Source: DAINPP01 sp963667315 (GTDB lineage Bacteria; Thermotogota; Thermotogae; MWEM01). From it: DNA of 64,000 nucleotides. The stretch is taken from assembly GCA_963667315.1 (NCBI GenBank), contig OY763325.1, positions 930,001 to 994,000 on the forward strand. Direction: 5' to 3'. The position numbers and the translations under genes are program-made. Position 1 is the stretch's first letter, and each line of letters starts with the position of its first letter. The notes under the pieces were generated by a model. The model saw only the letters and a program-made list of their open reading frames with translations, searched no databases and was not told where the DNA came from. Shown in pieces: positions 44,445 through 53,251 of the stretch.

Positions 44445-45251
44445 TTAGTTATTGACTGACAGAAATCCTTTTACGGCAACAAGAAAAGCCTTCTGTTTTT
44501 CGAGAAAAGCTGCATGTCCGGCATCCGGAATATTCAGATAAACAGAATCCTGAATTTTCCCTGCCATTTCCTTCATTTTGTCAGCCGGTGTGATGATATC
44601 CTTTTCGGCACTGAGTACAAGTGTTGGAATCTTTATTGATTCGATCAGATCAGAACAATCAAAATATTTTGCACTTTTTGAAAGTCTTGTGAACCCTTCA
44701 AACCATTCTTTTGTCAACATACTTTCAAAAAGATCCTGTCTTTTTTTCAGCCATTCAATATTGTTCTGATAGAAGATATCTGAGTAAATCGGTGGAATAG
44801 CTATCGTGAAAAAATCCTTCCCGCTGTTCATTGAAGCAGCCAGTTCCCAAGCATCACTGATACTCTGCAGATACGTCGTCACCTTCGGAATAACGTTAAC
44901 CAGCATCAATGACTTCAATATATCCTGATGATGCCTGGTAAATTCAAGGGCAACTTGTCCGCCATAGGAAACCCCCAGCATATTCATGCTGTCGATGCAA
45001 AGAAAATCAAATAATTCCATCAAATCATCAACATGAAGTTTCCAGTCATATTCCCGGTTTTCCAATTTAGAAGATTTCCCCTGATCTCTGAAATCAACCA
45101 GTAGAAATCGATAATCCTGTGACATGGTTTCATTGAAAGAAGCCCAACTTGCACAGCTCATCATGATTCCGTTAAGAAAACATACCCAGGGTCCCTTTTT
45201 ACCTCTTATTTCATAATGAAGCTGACCACCGTCTTTTAGAAGATATGTCAA
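44445..45251 (-). CDS. Alpha/beta hydrolase (second of the island pair)
   Basis: The 268-residue cytosolic hydrolase has the nucleophile Ser95 in GVSYGG, an Asp in SAEKDIITP and a His in DAGHAAFLE. Its TTG start (45249-45251) overlaps the stop of the preceding fusion gene (TTGA), so translation is coupled. The hydrolase domain just upstream has its Ser at the same domain position (95), suggesting a tandem duplicate. Ester or thioester cleavage for the island is likely; the substrate is unknown. Confidence 0.85.
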   Translation of the reverse strand: MTYLLKDGGQLHYEIRGKKGPWVCFLNGIMMSCASWASFNETMSQDYRFLLVDFRDQGKSSKLENREYDWKLHVDDLMELFDFLCIDSMNMLGVSYGGQVALEFTRHHQDILKSLMLVNVIPKVTTYLQSISDAWELAASMNSGKDFFTIAIPPIYSDIFYQNNIEWLKKRQDLFESMLTKEWFEGFTRLSKSAKYFDCSDLIESIKIPTLVLSAEKDIITPADKMKEMAGKIQDSVYLNIPDAGHAAFLEKQKAFLVAVKGFLSVNN

Positions 45252-47020
45252 TGCTCATCACTTCCGAAAAATTCCGTCATGATTATGACAAATCGGTCCG
45301 GATCCTCAACATTCACTGCATGTCCGGCATTTTCAAGAACTTCTATTTCTGAATTGTCTATTGCTTCGACTGTGTTCTCCAGAAGTCTTTCAGTAATCAA
45401 GGCATCATTTTCACCGACGATAAATTTCACCGGGAAGTTGAACTCCCTCACAGCATCAAGATAATTGTATTGTTCCAGCGCTCTCGCATTATCTGTAAAT
45501 GCCCGATCATCCATCATTAACGCATCATCTGTAATCTTATCCAGAAGATTATCCGGGTCTGACGATGGGAACATATTTCCCAATGAAGTCTTTAAAAGAC
45601 CTCTATTATGTTTATAGGATTCAAGTACCGGATAATATTCTTCGGGTGTAATAAGTCCTTCAGCCGGTGCCGGGTCGATGAGCAGCATCTTGTTGATTTT
45701 GTCTTTATTGTTGATGGCATATTTCATACAAACTGCCCCACCAAGGGAATGTCCAATGATATTCACTTTTTCAAGTTTAAATGTGTTGATAAACTTTTCC
45801 AGTTCCCTTGCATAATTCTCTATTGAAATTTCTCTTTCGGGATTTGTTGAATCCCCAAAACCGGGTAAATCCATGGCAATTCCTTTGAAACCCGTTGCGT
45901 TCATTCGTTTCAGTACAGGGTCAAACCAGCGCCATGATGCAAAATTTCCATGCACCATAAAGATAGGTGTCCCTTTTGGATTTCCGCCGGTTTCAAAATG
46001 TATCTTCATATCCTCCACTTTTACAAACATTGATTTATCCTCCCTGAAGCTGTTCTTTCGAATTTTTTTCTTGAGCCACACCCATGGTCTCCCAAAATAT
46101 TTCCATTGAAGGATGTACACCGCATAACTGAGTCCCCTAGGAAAGAATAGGACAACGATGATTAGCATGATCCCAAAAATAATCGACATTGGTACGTTGA
46201 TCCTGCTGAAGAGGAACGGAATGGCAACCATAAGGATTGATCCGATTACATTTCCTGACAATGAAGCAAGTCCCCCTACAACAATCATTGCCATCAAATT
46301 TATGGATATCCCCATACCAAAATCGGTTGGGGCTATATAATTGATAGTATGCGCATAAAGCGCACCGGCAACACCTGCGTAAACAGCACTCATAACAAAA
46401 GCGATGAGTTTGTATTTTGAAACGTTAATTCCTGAAGAACGAGCTGCAAATTCGCTTTCTCTGATGGCCTTCAAAGCCCTACCGGTCTTTGATTTCATCA
46501 TATTCGCAGCAAAGATAAACAAAGCTACTGTTACAACGGCGATAATATAGAATTTCCCGAGATCACCGGATACTTCAAGCCCAAAAATATCCGGGTTGGG
46601 TACGTTGACAAAACCTGTATGGCCTCCAACATAATCCCAGGCAGCAAGTATCTTTTCGATAGCAACGCCAAACGCCATGGTCGCAATAGCCAGATAGAAA
46701 CCTTTTAACCTGAGTGCCGGAAATCCCAGTACAATACCAAACAAACCGGCGACACCACCTGAAAGGAAAATCGTTATGATAAAAGGAATATTGAAGTTTT
46801 TAGTCAGTATTGCCGTTAAATAGGCCCCAATCGCCATAAATGCCGCATGTCCAATTGAAATCTGTCCGGCATACCCGATCAGTATATTAAGCCCGAGTGC
46901 TGCAATACTGAATATCAGAACCTGTGAAAAAATACTGATTAAGAAAGTCTGATTTAAAAACAAAAGGGGTAAAACGGCAAGGAAAACACCAAATACGATA
47001 AATCCTCTGTTGTTTTTCAT
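45248..47020 (-). CDS. LivM-type permease fused in frame to an alpha/beta hydrolase
   Basis: Residues 1 to about 318 form a full LivM permease (NILIGYAGQISIGHAAFMAIGAYL, FYLAIATMAFG, ALKAIRESEFAARSSGIN, VGGLASLSGNVIGS). Residues 331-590 form a complete alpha/beta hydrolase (FMVHGNFASWRWF, Ser425 in GHSLGG, GENDALI, ENAGHAVNVED). Such a fusion is highly unusual. The hydrolase has its own start: ATG 46028-46030 (Met331) with SD GGGAGGA 7 nt upstream. One extra A in the A7 tract at 46063-46069 would end the permease at a TAA just before this ATG. So it is a fusion, a phase-variable junction or a sequence error. Confidence 0.85.
   Translation of the reverse strand: MKNNRGFIVFGVFLAVLPLLFLNQTFLISIFSQVLIFSIAALGLNILIGYAGQISIGHAAFMAIGAYLTAILTKNFNIPFIITIFLSGGVAGLFGIVLGFPALRLKGFYLAIATMAFGVAIEKILAAWDYVGGHTGFVNVPNPDIFGLEVSGDLGKFYIIAVVTVALFIFAANMMKSKTGRALKAIRESEFAARSSGINVSKYKLIAFVMSAVYAGVAGALYAHTINYIAPTDFGMGISINLMAMIVVGGLASLSGNVIGSILMVAIPFLFSRINVPMSIIFGIMLIIVVLFFPRGLSYAVYILQWKYFGRPWVWLKKKIRKNSFREDKSMFVKVEDMKIHFETGGNPKGTPIFMVHGNFASWRWFDPVLKRMNATGFKGIAMDLPGFGDSTNPEREISIENYARELEKFINTFKLEKVNIIGHSLGGAVCMKYAINNKDKINKMLLIDPAPAEGLITPEEYYPVLESYKHNRGLLKTSLGNMFPSSDPDNLLDKITDDALMMDDRAFTDNARALEQYNYLDAVREFNFPVKFIVGENDALITERLLENTVEAIDNSEIEVLENAGHAVNVEDPDRFVIIMTEFFGSDEH
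46038..46044 (-). promoter_or_regulatory. Internal ribosome binding site before the hydrolase domain
   Basis: GGGAGGA on the minus strand lies 7 nt before the in-frame ATG of Met331. It decides whether a free 260-residue hydrolase is also made from the LivM-hydrolase gene. Confidence 0.7.
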
Positions 47021-47022
47021 GT

Positions 47023-47898
47023 TTATACCCTCCTCTTTGAAGATTTTCCGAGGATCCCGGAAGGCTTAATCATCAGAAGACAAATGATAATAATCAGTGC
47101 AAACGCCATTTTAAGTTCTGCTGAAATATATTCTCCTACAAATTGTTCAATAACACCCAGCAGCAACCCCCCGACGATAGCTCCGGGTAAACTGTCAAAT
47201 CCTCCGAGAACGGCTGCTGTCAACCCTTGAATTTGAAGGTTAAGCATCATGTTCGGATGAACATATGTCTTCGGTGCAGCAAGAATTGCAGCTAATGCAC
47301 TGAGAGCGGTTCCAAAGCCCCAGGCAAATCCGTATACTTTTCCAACGGGTATGCCCATCAGTTTTGCTGCCTCTTCACTCTGTGAGGATGCTCTGACGGC
47401 TAAACCGAGTTTAGTGTACTTTAAATAGAAGAAGGTTCCGAAGACAATGACGGCTGTCAGGATAAAGATGAGCAAATCCTGTCTGGTAATAACAAGCATA
47501 GTATCCTGAATATTTAACATCAATGGTCTGCCTGTAATCAGATTGGGAAGCTGTCTTGTATCCTGTTTCCATATAAGAAGCGCAAAACCTTCAAGTGTCA
47601 TCAGCATTCCAAGTGTGATGATAAGCATCGCCGAATGTGAAAGGTGCCTAATCGGTCTGAGGAGGAATTTCTCAGTTAATATACCTATAATAACGGCAAA
47701 GATAAGCCCGGTAATAATTGCCAGTAAAAGCGGAAATCCAAAAAAGGCGTAACATGAAAATGTGATATAAGCTGCAAACATTCCCATATGACCATAGGCA
47801 AAATTCAGAACGCCCGTCGTATTATGTATGATTACAAGTCCGAGTGCTACCAGCGCAAACAAACTTCCATCTCTCAACCCAAAAATTAACTGCTGCAT
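47023..47898 (-). CDS. livH: LIV-type ABC transporter permease LivH
   Basis: The 291-residue polytopic permease shows GLRDGSLFALVALGLVIIHNTTGVLNFA, the GTFFYLKYTKLGLAVRASSQSEEAAKLMGI loop and LGGFDSLPGAIVGGLLLG of the branched-chain amino acid (HAAT) family. It pairs with LivM. I chose the ATG at 47896-47898, 6 nt after AGGTG; a GTG directly after the livF stop is also possible. Confidence 0.92.
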   Translation of the reverse strand: MQQLIFGLRDGSLFALVALGLVIIHNTTGVLNFAYGHMGMFAAYITFSCYAFFGFPLLLAIITGLIFAVIIGILTEKFLLRPIRHLSHSAMLIITLGMLMTLEGFALLIWKQDTRQLPNLITGRPLMLNIQDTMLVITRQDLLIFILTAVIVFGTFFYLKYTKLGLAVRASSQSEEAAKLMGIPVGKVYGFAWGFGTALSALAAILAAPKTYVHPNMMLNLQIQGLTAAVLGGFDSLPGAIVGGLLLGVIEQFVGEYISAELKMAFALIIIICLLMIKPSGILGKSSKRRV

Positions 47899-47907
47899 AA
47901 CTTTCAC

Positions 47908-48612
47908 CTAACCCCCAAGATATTTTTCTTTGACACGGTCATCTTTGAGCAACTCATCAGATTTTCCCTCAAGTGTTATACTTCCCACTTCTATGATATA
48001 TGCATAATCAGAGATATGTAAAGCTGCATTTGCATTCTGTTCAACGAGGAATATAGTCTTCCCCATCTTCTTCAACTCAATCAGCGTGTCAAATATCTGT
48101 TCAAAAATGATCGGTGCCAACCCAAGAGAGGGTTCATCCAGCATAAGTAATTCAGGATCTGCCATTAGCGCCCTTCCAACAGCCAGCATCTGCTGCTCTC
48201 CACCTGACAAGGTACCGGCGGACTGTCTTTTTCTGTCAGCGAGGATCGGAAACATCTGATAAACCTCCTCAAGGTTTTCCTTTACCCTGTTTTTATCTTT
48301 GATGACATATGCCCCTGCCACAAGGTTCTCATGAACGGAAAGCCCGGGGAATAGTTTTCTTCCTTCGGGACAGTGAATGATACGTCTTTTAACAATATTA
48401 TCCGGAGATTTATCCTGAATCTCTTCTCCGTTAAAGACTATCTTGCCCTCATAGGAGTGATTAAGCCCTGAAACGGCTCTCAACGTTGTGGACTTGCCAG
48501 CACCATTAGCACCCAATAAACAGGTAATCGTACCATCTTTGATCTCAAGAGAAATTCCCTTTAACGCTTCTACATATCCGTATTTTAATTTCACATCCGT
48601 CAATTTAAGCAT
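47908..48612 (-). CDS. livF: LIV-type ABC transporter ATPase LivF
   Basis: Walker A GANGAGKST, signature LSGGEQQMLAVGRAL and Walker B LLMLDEPSLGLAP are intact in 234 aa. It powers uptake with LivG. The ATG at 48610-48612 overlaps the livG end by 8 nt, SD GGGAGAG. Confidence 0.93.
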   Translation of the reverse strand: MLKLTDVKLKYGYVEALKGISLEIKDGTITCLLGANGAGKSTTLRAVSGLNHSYEGKIVFNGEEIQDKSPDNIVKRRIIHCPEGRKLFPGLSVHENLVAGAYVIKDKNRVKENLEEVYQMFPILADRKRQSAGTLSGGEQQMLAVGRALMADPELLMLDEPSLGLAPIIFEQIFDTLIELKKMGKTIFLVEQNANAALHISDYAYIIEVGSITLEGKSDELLKDDRVKEKYLGG

Positions 48613-49372
48613 ATTTACTCTCTCCCAGATACGCCTTGATAACTTCAGGGTCATTTTTAATCTGTTCCGGTCTTCCTTCGGCTATCTTTTTCCCGAAGTT
48701 CATGACCGTTATCTGATCCGAGATATCCATAACAAGAGACATATCATGCTCTACAAGCAGTATGGTAACCCCTTTTTCCTTTATTTTCATGATAATTTCT
48801 TTCAAAAATTCAGTTTCTGATGGATTGAGTCCTGCTGCCGGTTCATCAAGCAAAATCAATTTCGGAGAGGAAATCAGAGCCCTTCCAATCTCCACCATCT
48901 TCTGCAACCCGTAAGGAAGCATCCCTGCAAGACTGTTTAGTCTATTTTTAAGCCCAAGAATACCCGCTATTTCAGAAGCCTTGAAGGCTGCTTTTTCCTC
49001 TTCTGACTTTAAATGCCTATTTTGAATAGCTTCGTTAAACCATATTGTATCTACGTTGACATGATCACCAACGAGAAAGTTGTCCATTACCGACATCATT
49101 TTAAAGATTTCAAGATTCTGAAAGGTTCTTGAAATGCCACTTTGTATGATCTGATGCGGTTTCTTTTTCAACAGGTTTTCACCATTAAATTCAAGCTGTC
49201 CTTCGCTCGGATCTATAACCCTTGTTATAACGTTAAACATTGTGGTTTTACCCGCACCATTCGGACCAATAAGGGAATGTATTTTCCCTTCTTCTACGTT
49301 CATATTTATCTGTGAAGCTGCAACAAGACCACCAAACCTGACCGTTACATCTTTTACTTCAAGTAAACTCAT
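48605..49372 (-). CDS. livG: LIV-type ABC transporter ATPase LivG
   Basis: Walker A GPNGAGKTT, the LivG-style signature LPYGLQKMVEIGRAL and Walker B LILLDEPAAGLNP are present; 255 aa. I chose the ATG at 49370-49372, about 6 nt after AGGTG, over a GTG that overlaps that SD. First of the four transporter genes after a 195-nt gap carrying hairpins. Confidence 0.93.
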   Translation of the reverse strand: MSLLEVKDVTVRFGGLVAASQINMNVEEGKIHSLIGPNGAGKTTMFNVITRVIDPSEGQLEFNGENLLKKKPHQIIQSGISRTFQNLEIFKMMSVMDNFLVGDHVNVDTIWFNEAIQNRHLKSEEEKAAFKASEIAGILGLKNRLNSLAGMLPYGLQKMVEIGRALISSPKLILLDEPAAGLNPSETEFLKEIIMKIKEKGVTILLVEHDMSLVMDISDQITVMNFGKKIAEGRPEQIKNDPEVIKAYLGESKYA

Positions 49373-49424
49373 CTTCTTCACCTGCCAAATCGAAAAGTTA
49401 TAGGTTGAGTTATTTTATAGTCTC

Positions 49425-49498
49425 GTAGGGGAAATTCACGAATTGCCCGTTTTACAAATTCACAAACATACCACGGGTAATTCGTGAAGTACCCTTAC
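49425..49498. repeat. Imperfect 26-bp inverted repeat
   Basis: Arms 49425-49450 and 49473-49498 are complementary at about 22 of 26 positions around a 22-nt loop. The arms contain the sequence ATTCACGAATTGCCCGT, closely matching the palindrome at 53197-53216, so the two look like members of one small repeat family. It sits between the SBP and livG genes. Confidence 0.75.
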
Positions 49499-49520
49499 AA
49501 AATCCATCAACCCATATAAC

Positions 49521-49551
49521 AAGAAGGGACTGGAATTATCCAGCCCTTCTT
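49521..49551 (-). terminator. Hairpin after the LIV binding-protein gene
   Basis: AAGAAGGGCTGGA and TCCAGTCCCTTCTT pair around a short loop with a weak T tail. It probably lowers readthrough from the binding protein into livGFHM. Confidence 0.7.
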
Positions 49552-49567
49552 AAAGAAAATATCTTAA

Positions 49568-50761
49568 TTATTCACCCATCTGAATCCAATCCACACCAGG
49601 AACCATTGCATCGCCTTCAACCTTAAGGAGATACATGGCGTTCAGTCCGAGTCTACACTTCTTGTTATCAGCATCGTACGGGTAGTAGCTGAGTATAGGT
49701 GTTATGATACCCTGCCATGCTCTCATGCCTTCAAGTGCCTTGACAAGTGATTCTCTTGTCGGCTCTTCTCCAGCTCTTTCCAATGCTTCAGTAAACAATT
49801 CGGCTGCGATAAATCCTGCTGCTGCATATGCATCAGGGATTTCATCAGGGAATGTTTCCTGGAAGATTGAGAGATATGTCTGGAATTTTTCTGATGTTGC
49901 TTCCCCAAGATCAACCCATGCCATGATTTCAAGGCCTTCTCCTGCACCTTCAAGCAGTGGGATCAGCGTAGCTGAAGCGTTAGGATAGCAAGCAACAAAC
50001 TTTGGCTGATAACCGTAATCTCTTGATTGTTTGAGAATATTCGGTGTCTGATCTGTAAAGGTAAGAAGGTAAACTGCATCAACCTGTGCCTGCATGAGTT
50101 TGATGATTTCATTATCAAATGATGTCTGTCCCGGTTCGACTGAAATAGCTCTTACGAGTGCATCTTCATTTCCTGTTTCTTTGAGATATTCTCTAAGTGC
50201 TTCAAAAGCTTCCTTTCCCGCTTCGTCTGCTCTGTAGATCATACCAATTTTTCTTGACTTTGCAACTTCTGTCAGGTACTTACCAACGATAGGTCCTTCG
50301 ATGGAATAGTTTGGCTGAACGGAGAAGATGTATTCCTTCGGAGGAATAGCAAGCTTGCTTGAACCGCTTCCCTGGTATACAAAAGGAACCTTTCCATCGT
50401 TAAGATAATCCATAACTGCAAGACATCCGGGTGTTCCAAGTCCACCAACCATTGCGAAAACCTTGTCCTGTTCTACGAGTCTTTTCGTTTCGATAACGGT
50501 TTTTGAAGGAACAAACTGATCATCTGCGACGATGAGTTCTATTGCTCGTCCATGAACGCCACCCGTAGCATTCACATGATTAAAATAGGCATCCATTCCC
50601 TTTTTCATGGATACGCCAATGAAAGCAACTGCACCGGATAAAGCCTGGAAAGAACCAATCTTTACTGTGTCATCTGTAACCCCCGGTACTTCATGACCTG
50701 CTGAAAAACCTATTGAGAAAAGCATGGAAACAACCATTACGATAAGTATCAATTTCTTCAT
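49568..50761 (-). CDS. LIV-type ABC substrate-binding protein
   Basis: A signal peptide (residues 1-20, no lipobox) precedes a family 6 (Leu/Ile/Val) binding protein of 397 aa: VKIGSFQALSGAVAFIGVSMKKGMDAYFNHVNATGGVHGR, AMVGGLGTPGC and RKIGMIYRADEAGKEA. Ligands include branched amino acids, but also aromatic and short-chain acids and amides; the CoA enzymes upstream suggest an organic acid. SD GGAGG. It lies 18 nt after the CoA-transferase gene. Confidence 0.92.
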   Translation of the reverse strand: MKKLILIVMVVSMLFSIGFSAGHEVPGVTDDTVKIGSFQALSGAVAFIGVSMKKGMDAYFNHVNATGGVHGRAIELIVADDQFVPSKTVIETKRLVEQDKVFAMVGGLGTPGCLAVMDYLNDGKVPFVYQGSGSSKLAIPPKEYIFSVQPNYSIEGPIVGKYLTEVAKSRKIGMIYRADEAGKEAFEALREYLKETGNEDALVRAISVEPGQTSFDNEIIKLMQAQVDAVYLLTFTDQTPNILKQSRDYGYQPKFVACYPNASATLIPLLEGAGEGLEIMAWVDLGEATSEKFQTYLSIFQETFPDEIPDAYAAAGFIAAELFTEALERAGEEPTRESLVKALEGMRAWQGIITPILSYYPYDADNKKCRLGLNAMYLLKVEGDAMVPGVDWIQMGE

Positions 50762-50779
50762 TTTACTTCCTCCCTTATT

Positions 50780-52096
50780 TTATATGAGCCCAATGTTATG
50801 AGCTTGTTTTTTTAATTCCTGTCTGTCTTCCGGATGTGAAATCCTTATTAATTCCTTCACTCGCTTTGTAACCGGCAACCCTCTTAGTTTTGCAATCCCG
50901 TACTCGGTTACAACATAATCAAGATCCTGTCTGGGCACTGTAACCGGAGAGCCCATGGGAAGCATTGGAACAATCTTTGAATCGCCTTTACGTGTTTTTG
51001 TCGGCAAGGCAATAATTCCTTTCCCACCTTTACTCATAATCGCTCCTCTATGTGTGTCAAGCTGACCACCGGTACCACTGAAATGCCTTGTCCCTATTGC
51101 CTCTGAACAAACCTGACCTGTCAGATCAACCATGATAGCTGTATTCACACTCACCATATTATCATTCTGAGCGATCACATACGGATCATTGACATATTTA
51201 CCGCGTAGAAGCCAGACACCCGGATTATCCTGAACAAAATCATACATTTTCTTTGAACCCAGTGCGAATGTACAGATTGCTTTTCCGGGCCATAATGTTT
51301 TCTTGGCATTTGTGATAACCCCAAGTTCAAACAGATCTATCATAGATTCGGTAAACATCTCAGTATGAATCCCAAGGTCTTTCTTGTCCTTCAACAAACC
51401 CGCTACAGCATTTGGAATTCCACCGATTCCAATTTGAATCGTTGAACCGTCATGAACAATTTGAGCAATATTTGAGGCAATTTCCCTGTCAAGTTCTGAT
51501 ACGGGTGCATCCCCAAGTTCCGGAATCTGATTATCTGCTTCATAGAGAAAATCAACCTGTGAAATATGAATCTGTGTATCTCCATGTGTGCGTGGTGCAT
51601 TCTTATTGACTTCAAGCACAACACACTTCGCCTTTTCAATGACATCCTTTTCATAAGTTGCACTGAGTGAACAGGTAAAAAAGCCATGTTCATCCATCTC
51701 GGAAGCGATTCCAACATAATAATCAGGGTCCTGAAGTGCCAGCAAATTCATTCCCGATTCATGCAGATTATTTGGAACATATGTCGCTGTCTTGAGGCCC
51801 TCTTTTAGAGCATTCCTGATCGCTCCATTATGAAACCAGGAATTGTTTATAAAAGAACCTTCATACTCTTTTTTCATGTAAAATTCATAAGGTTTCATAT
51901 TCAAACAAGTGTAGACTTCGACCCCATTAATTTTGTCAGAAATAACATGCAGATCGGATAGAAATTTCTGTGGTTCCATACACGCCATACCACAAACAAT
52001 GACATCTTCTGATTTAATCCTGTCTAAAACTGAAAGATGCGTTGTCTTTTTAGATTCATAATCCTTGAAAAAAGTATTCAAAATATCACTCTCCAT
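50780..52096 (-). CDS. Acetyl-CoA hydrolase/CoA-transferase family protein
   Basis: The 438-residue class I CoA-transferase resembles 4-hydroxybutyrate/acetate CoA-transferases: TIQIGIGGIPNAVAGLL, LGIHTEMFTESMIDL with the probable catalytic Glu, and FSGTGGQLDTHRGAIMSKGGKGIIAL. It would move CoA from acetyl-CoA to an imported acid. I use the ATG at 52094-52096, which overlaps the KAS III-like gene; a TTG 15 nt inside with GGAG 8 nt upstream is possible. Confidence 0.85.
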   Translation of the reverse strand: MESDILNTFFKDYESKKTTHLSVLDRIKSEDVIVCGMACMEPQKFLSDLHVISDKINGVEVYTCLNMKPYEFYMKKEYEGSFINNSWFHNGAIRNALKEGLKTATYVPNNLHESGMNLLALQDPDYYVGIASEMDEHGFFTCSLSATYEKDVIEKAKCVVLEVNKNAPRTHGDTQIHISQVDFLYEADNQIPELGDAPVSELDREIASNIAQIVHDGSTIQIGIGGIPNAVAGLLKDKKDLGIHTEMFTESMIDLFELGVITNAKKTLWPGKAICTFALGSKKMYDFVQDNPGVWLLRGKYVNDPYVIAQNDNMVSVNTAIMVDLTGQVCSEAIGTRHFSGTGGQLDTHRGAIMSKGGKGIIALPTKTRKGDSKIVPMLPMGSPVTVPRQDLDYVVTEYGIAKLRGLPVTKRVKELIRISHPEDRQELKKQAHNIGLI

Positions 52097-53114
52097 CAGA
52101 ATACGGACCCCATTTGACGACCGATGATGCCCACACAAAACCCAATCCGGCTCCTACCAACACAACAATGGAACCCTCTTTAACCTTACCCTGTTCAAGA
52201 CCAAGTTCAAGTGAAATAATCTGATCATTCTGTCCGGTATGTCCGTAATCATCCAAATATGTTGTTTTATCTTCTGTAAGATTTAATTCCTCTATTATCA
52301 TATCATGAGCGGAACGTTTGAAATGCAATATCGCAAGATAATCTATATCCGATTGTGTATATCCCGATTTTTCGAGAGAATTCCTGATAACCCAAAAGAA
52401 ATTCGGGAGCGTTGTTTCTCCAAGCTTTTTCTTAAACGCCTTGGGATCACCCGGGATCTGAAAGTGATACTGTGAGACATCTTCCGCTTTCATCGGCCAT
52501 TTTTCAGTTCCACCAACCGGAACAAAACAACCTCTAGAAAAAGAACCGTCTCCTTTAAAGGAAGAAGAGAGAATGACATTCCTGTCATATCCCTTTTCAA
52601 GCACAACCGCTGAGCCACTGGCTCCAAGATCGTACATGAAAGAAGTAGAAAGCTCATCATAACTGATGAGATCATTGTTTCGATAACCTGAGCAGAGTAA
52701 AACCCTTTTCACTTCCGGATTGTTCAACATCAGACTCTTTGCCGTTTCAAATCCGGCCATCATTGACCCGCACATGGCTTCCATATCAAAACCCCATGCA
52801 TTTTCTGCTCCAAGCCTGTGTGCGATATCAAGACTCGCAAGCCAGCAAGGGAAATCCTTATGTTGCGCGCCATTCCATATAACCAGATCAAGCTCTTCCG
52901 GTTTCACTCCCGCATTTTCTAATGCCTTTATAGCAGCCTTCAACCCCATATTACTGGTTGTATCATTGGGCCCTGCTATCGGTTTCTTTTTTACACCAAA
53001 TTTTTTTTCAATAACATCTTTGGGTATTCCCGTTTTCTGAGAAATAAACTCAGCATCTTCAACTTGTGAGGGAAAGTATGTACCAATCCCTCTGATTCCA
53101 ATATTTTCAGACAT
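52086..53114 (-). CDS. 3-oxoacyl-ACP/CoA synthase III-like protein
   Basis: A thiolase-fold synthase of 342 aa in the FabH/HMG-CoA synthase neighbourhood: GIRGIGTYFPSQ, nucleophile Cys in DMEAMCGSMMAGFE and a C-terminal VLVGAGLGFVWASSVVKW. The FabH His/Asn motifs are altered (ILHFKRSAHD and DYGHTGQND), so it probably acts on a CoA ester rather than priming fatty acids. It overlaps the CoA-transferase gene and lies 137 nt after thiolase. Exact reaction unknown. Confidence 0.75.
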   Translation of the reverse strand: MSENIGIRGIGTYFPSQVEDAEFISQKTGIPKDVIEKKFGVKKKPIAGPNDTTSNMGLKAAIKALENAGVKPEELDLVIWNGAQHKDFPCWLASLDIAHRLGAENAWGFDMEAMCGSMMAGFETAKSLMLNNPEVKRVLLCSGYRNNDLISYDELSTSFMYDLGASGSAVVLEKGYDRNVILSSSFKGDGSFSRGCFVPVGGTEKWPMKAEDVSQYHFQIPGDPKAFKKKLGETTLPNFFWVIRNSLEKSGYTQSDIDYLAILHFKRSAHDMIIEELNLTEDKTTYLDDYGHTGQNDQIISLELGLEQGKVKEGSIVVLVGAGLGFVWASSVVKWGPYSDGE

Positions 53115-53196
53115 AAAAGTCCTCCATCTCCAGATAATTATATGAATAGCTCAATAGTAAAACGGATAAAAAAGATAAAAACAGATAAATACAGAA

Positions 53197-53216
53197 GGGC
53201 AATTCATGAATTGCCC
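53197..53216. repeat. Perfect 20-bp palindrome
   Basis: GGGCAATTCATGAATTGCCC is a perfect palindrome in the 137-nt gap between the thiolase and KAS III-like genes. It shares ATTCAYGAATTGCCCGTTT with the repeat at 49425-49450. It could be a terminator-like hairpin, an operator or a mobile small repeat. Confidence 0.75.
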
Positions 53217-53251
53217 GTTTAACCTATGATTTTAAGTGTTTAAACTACAAA

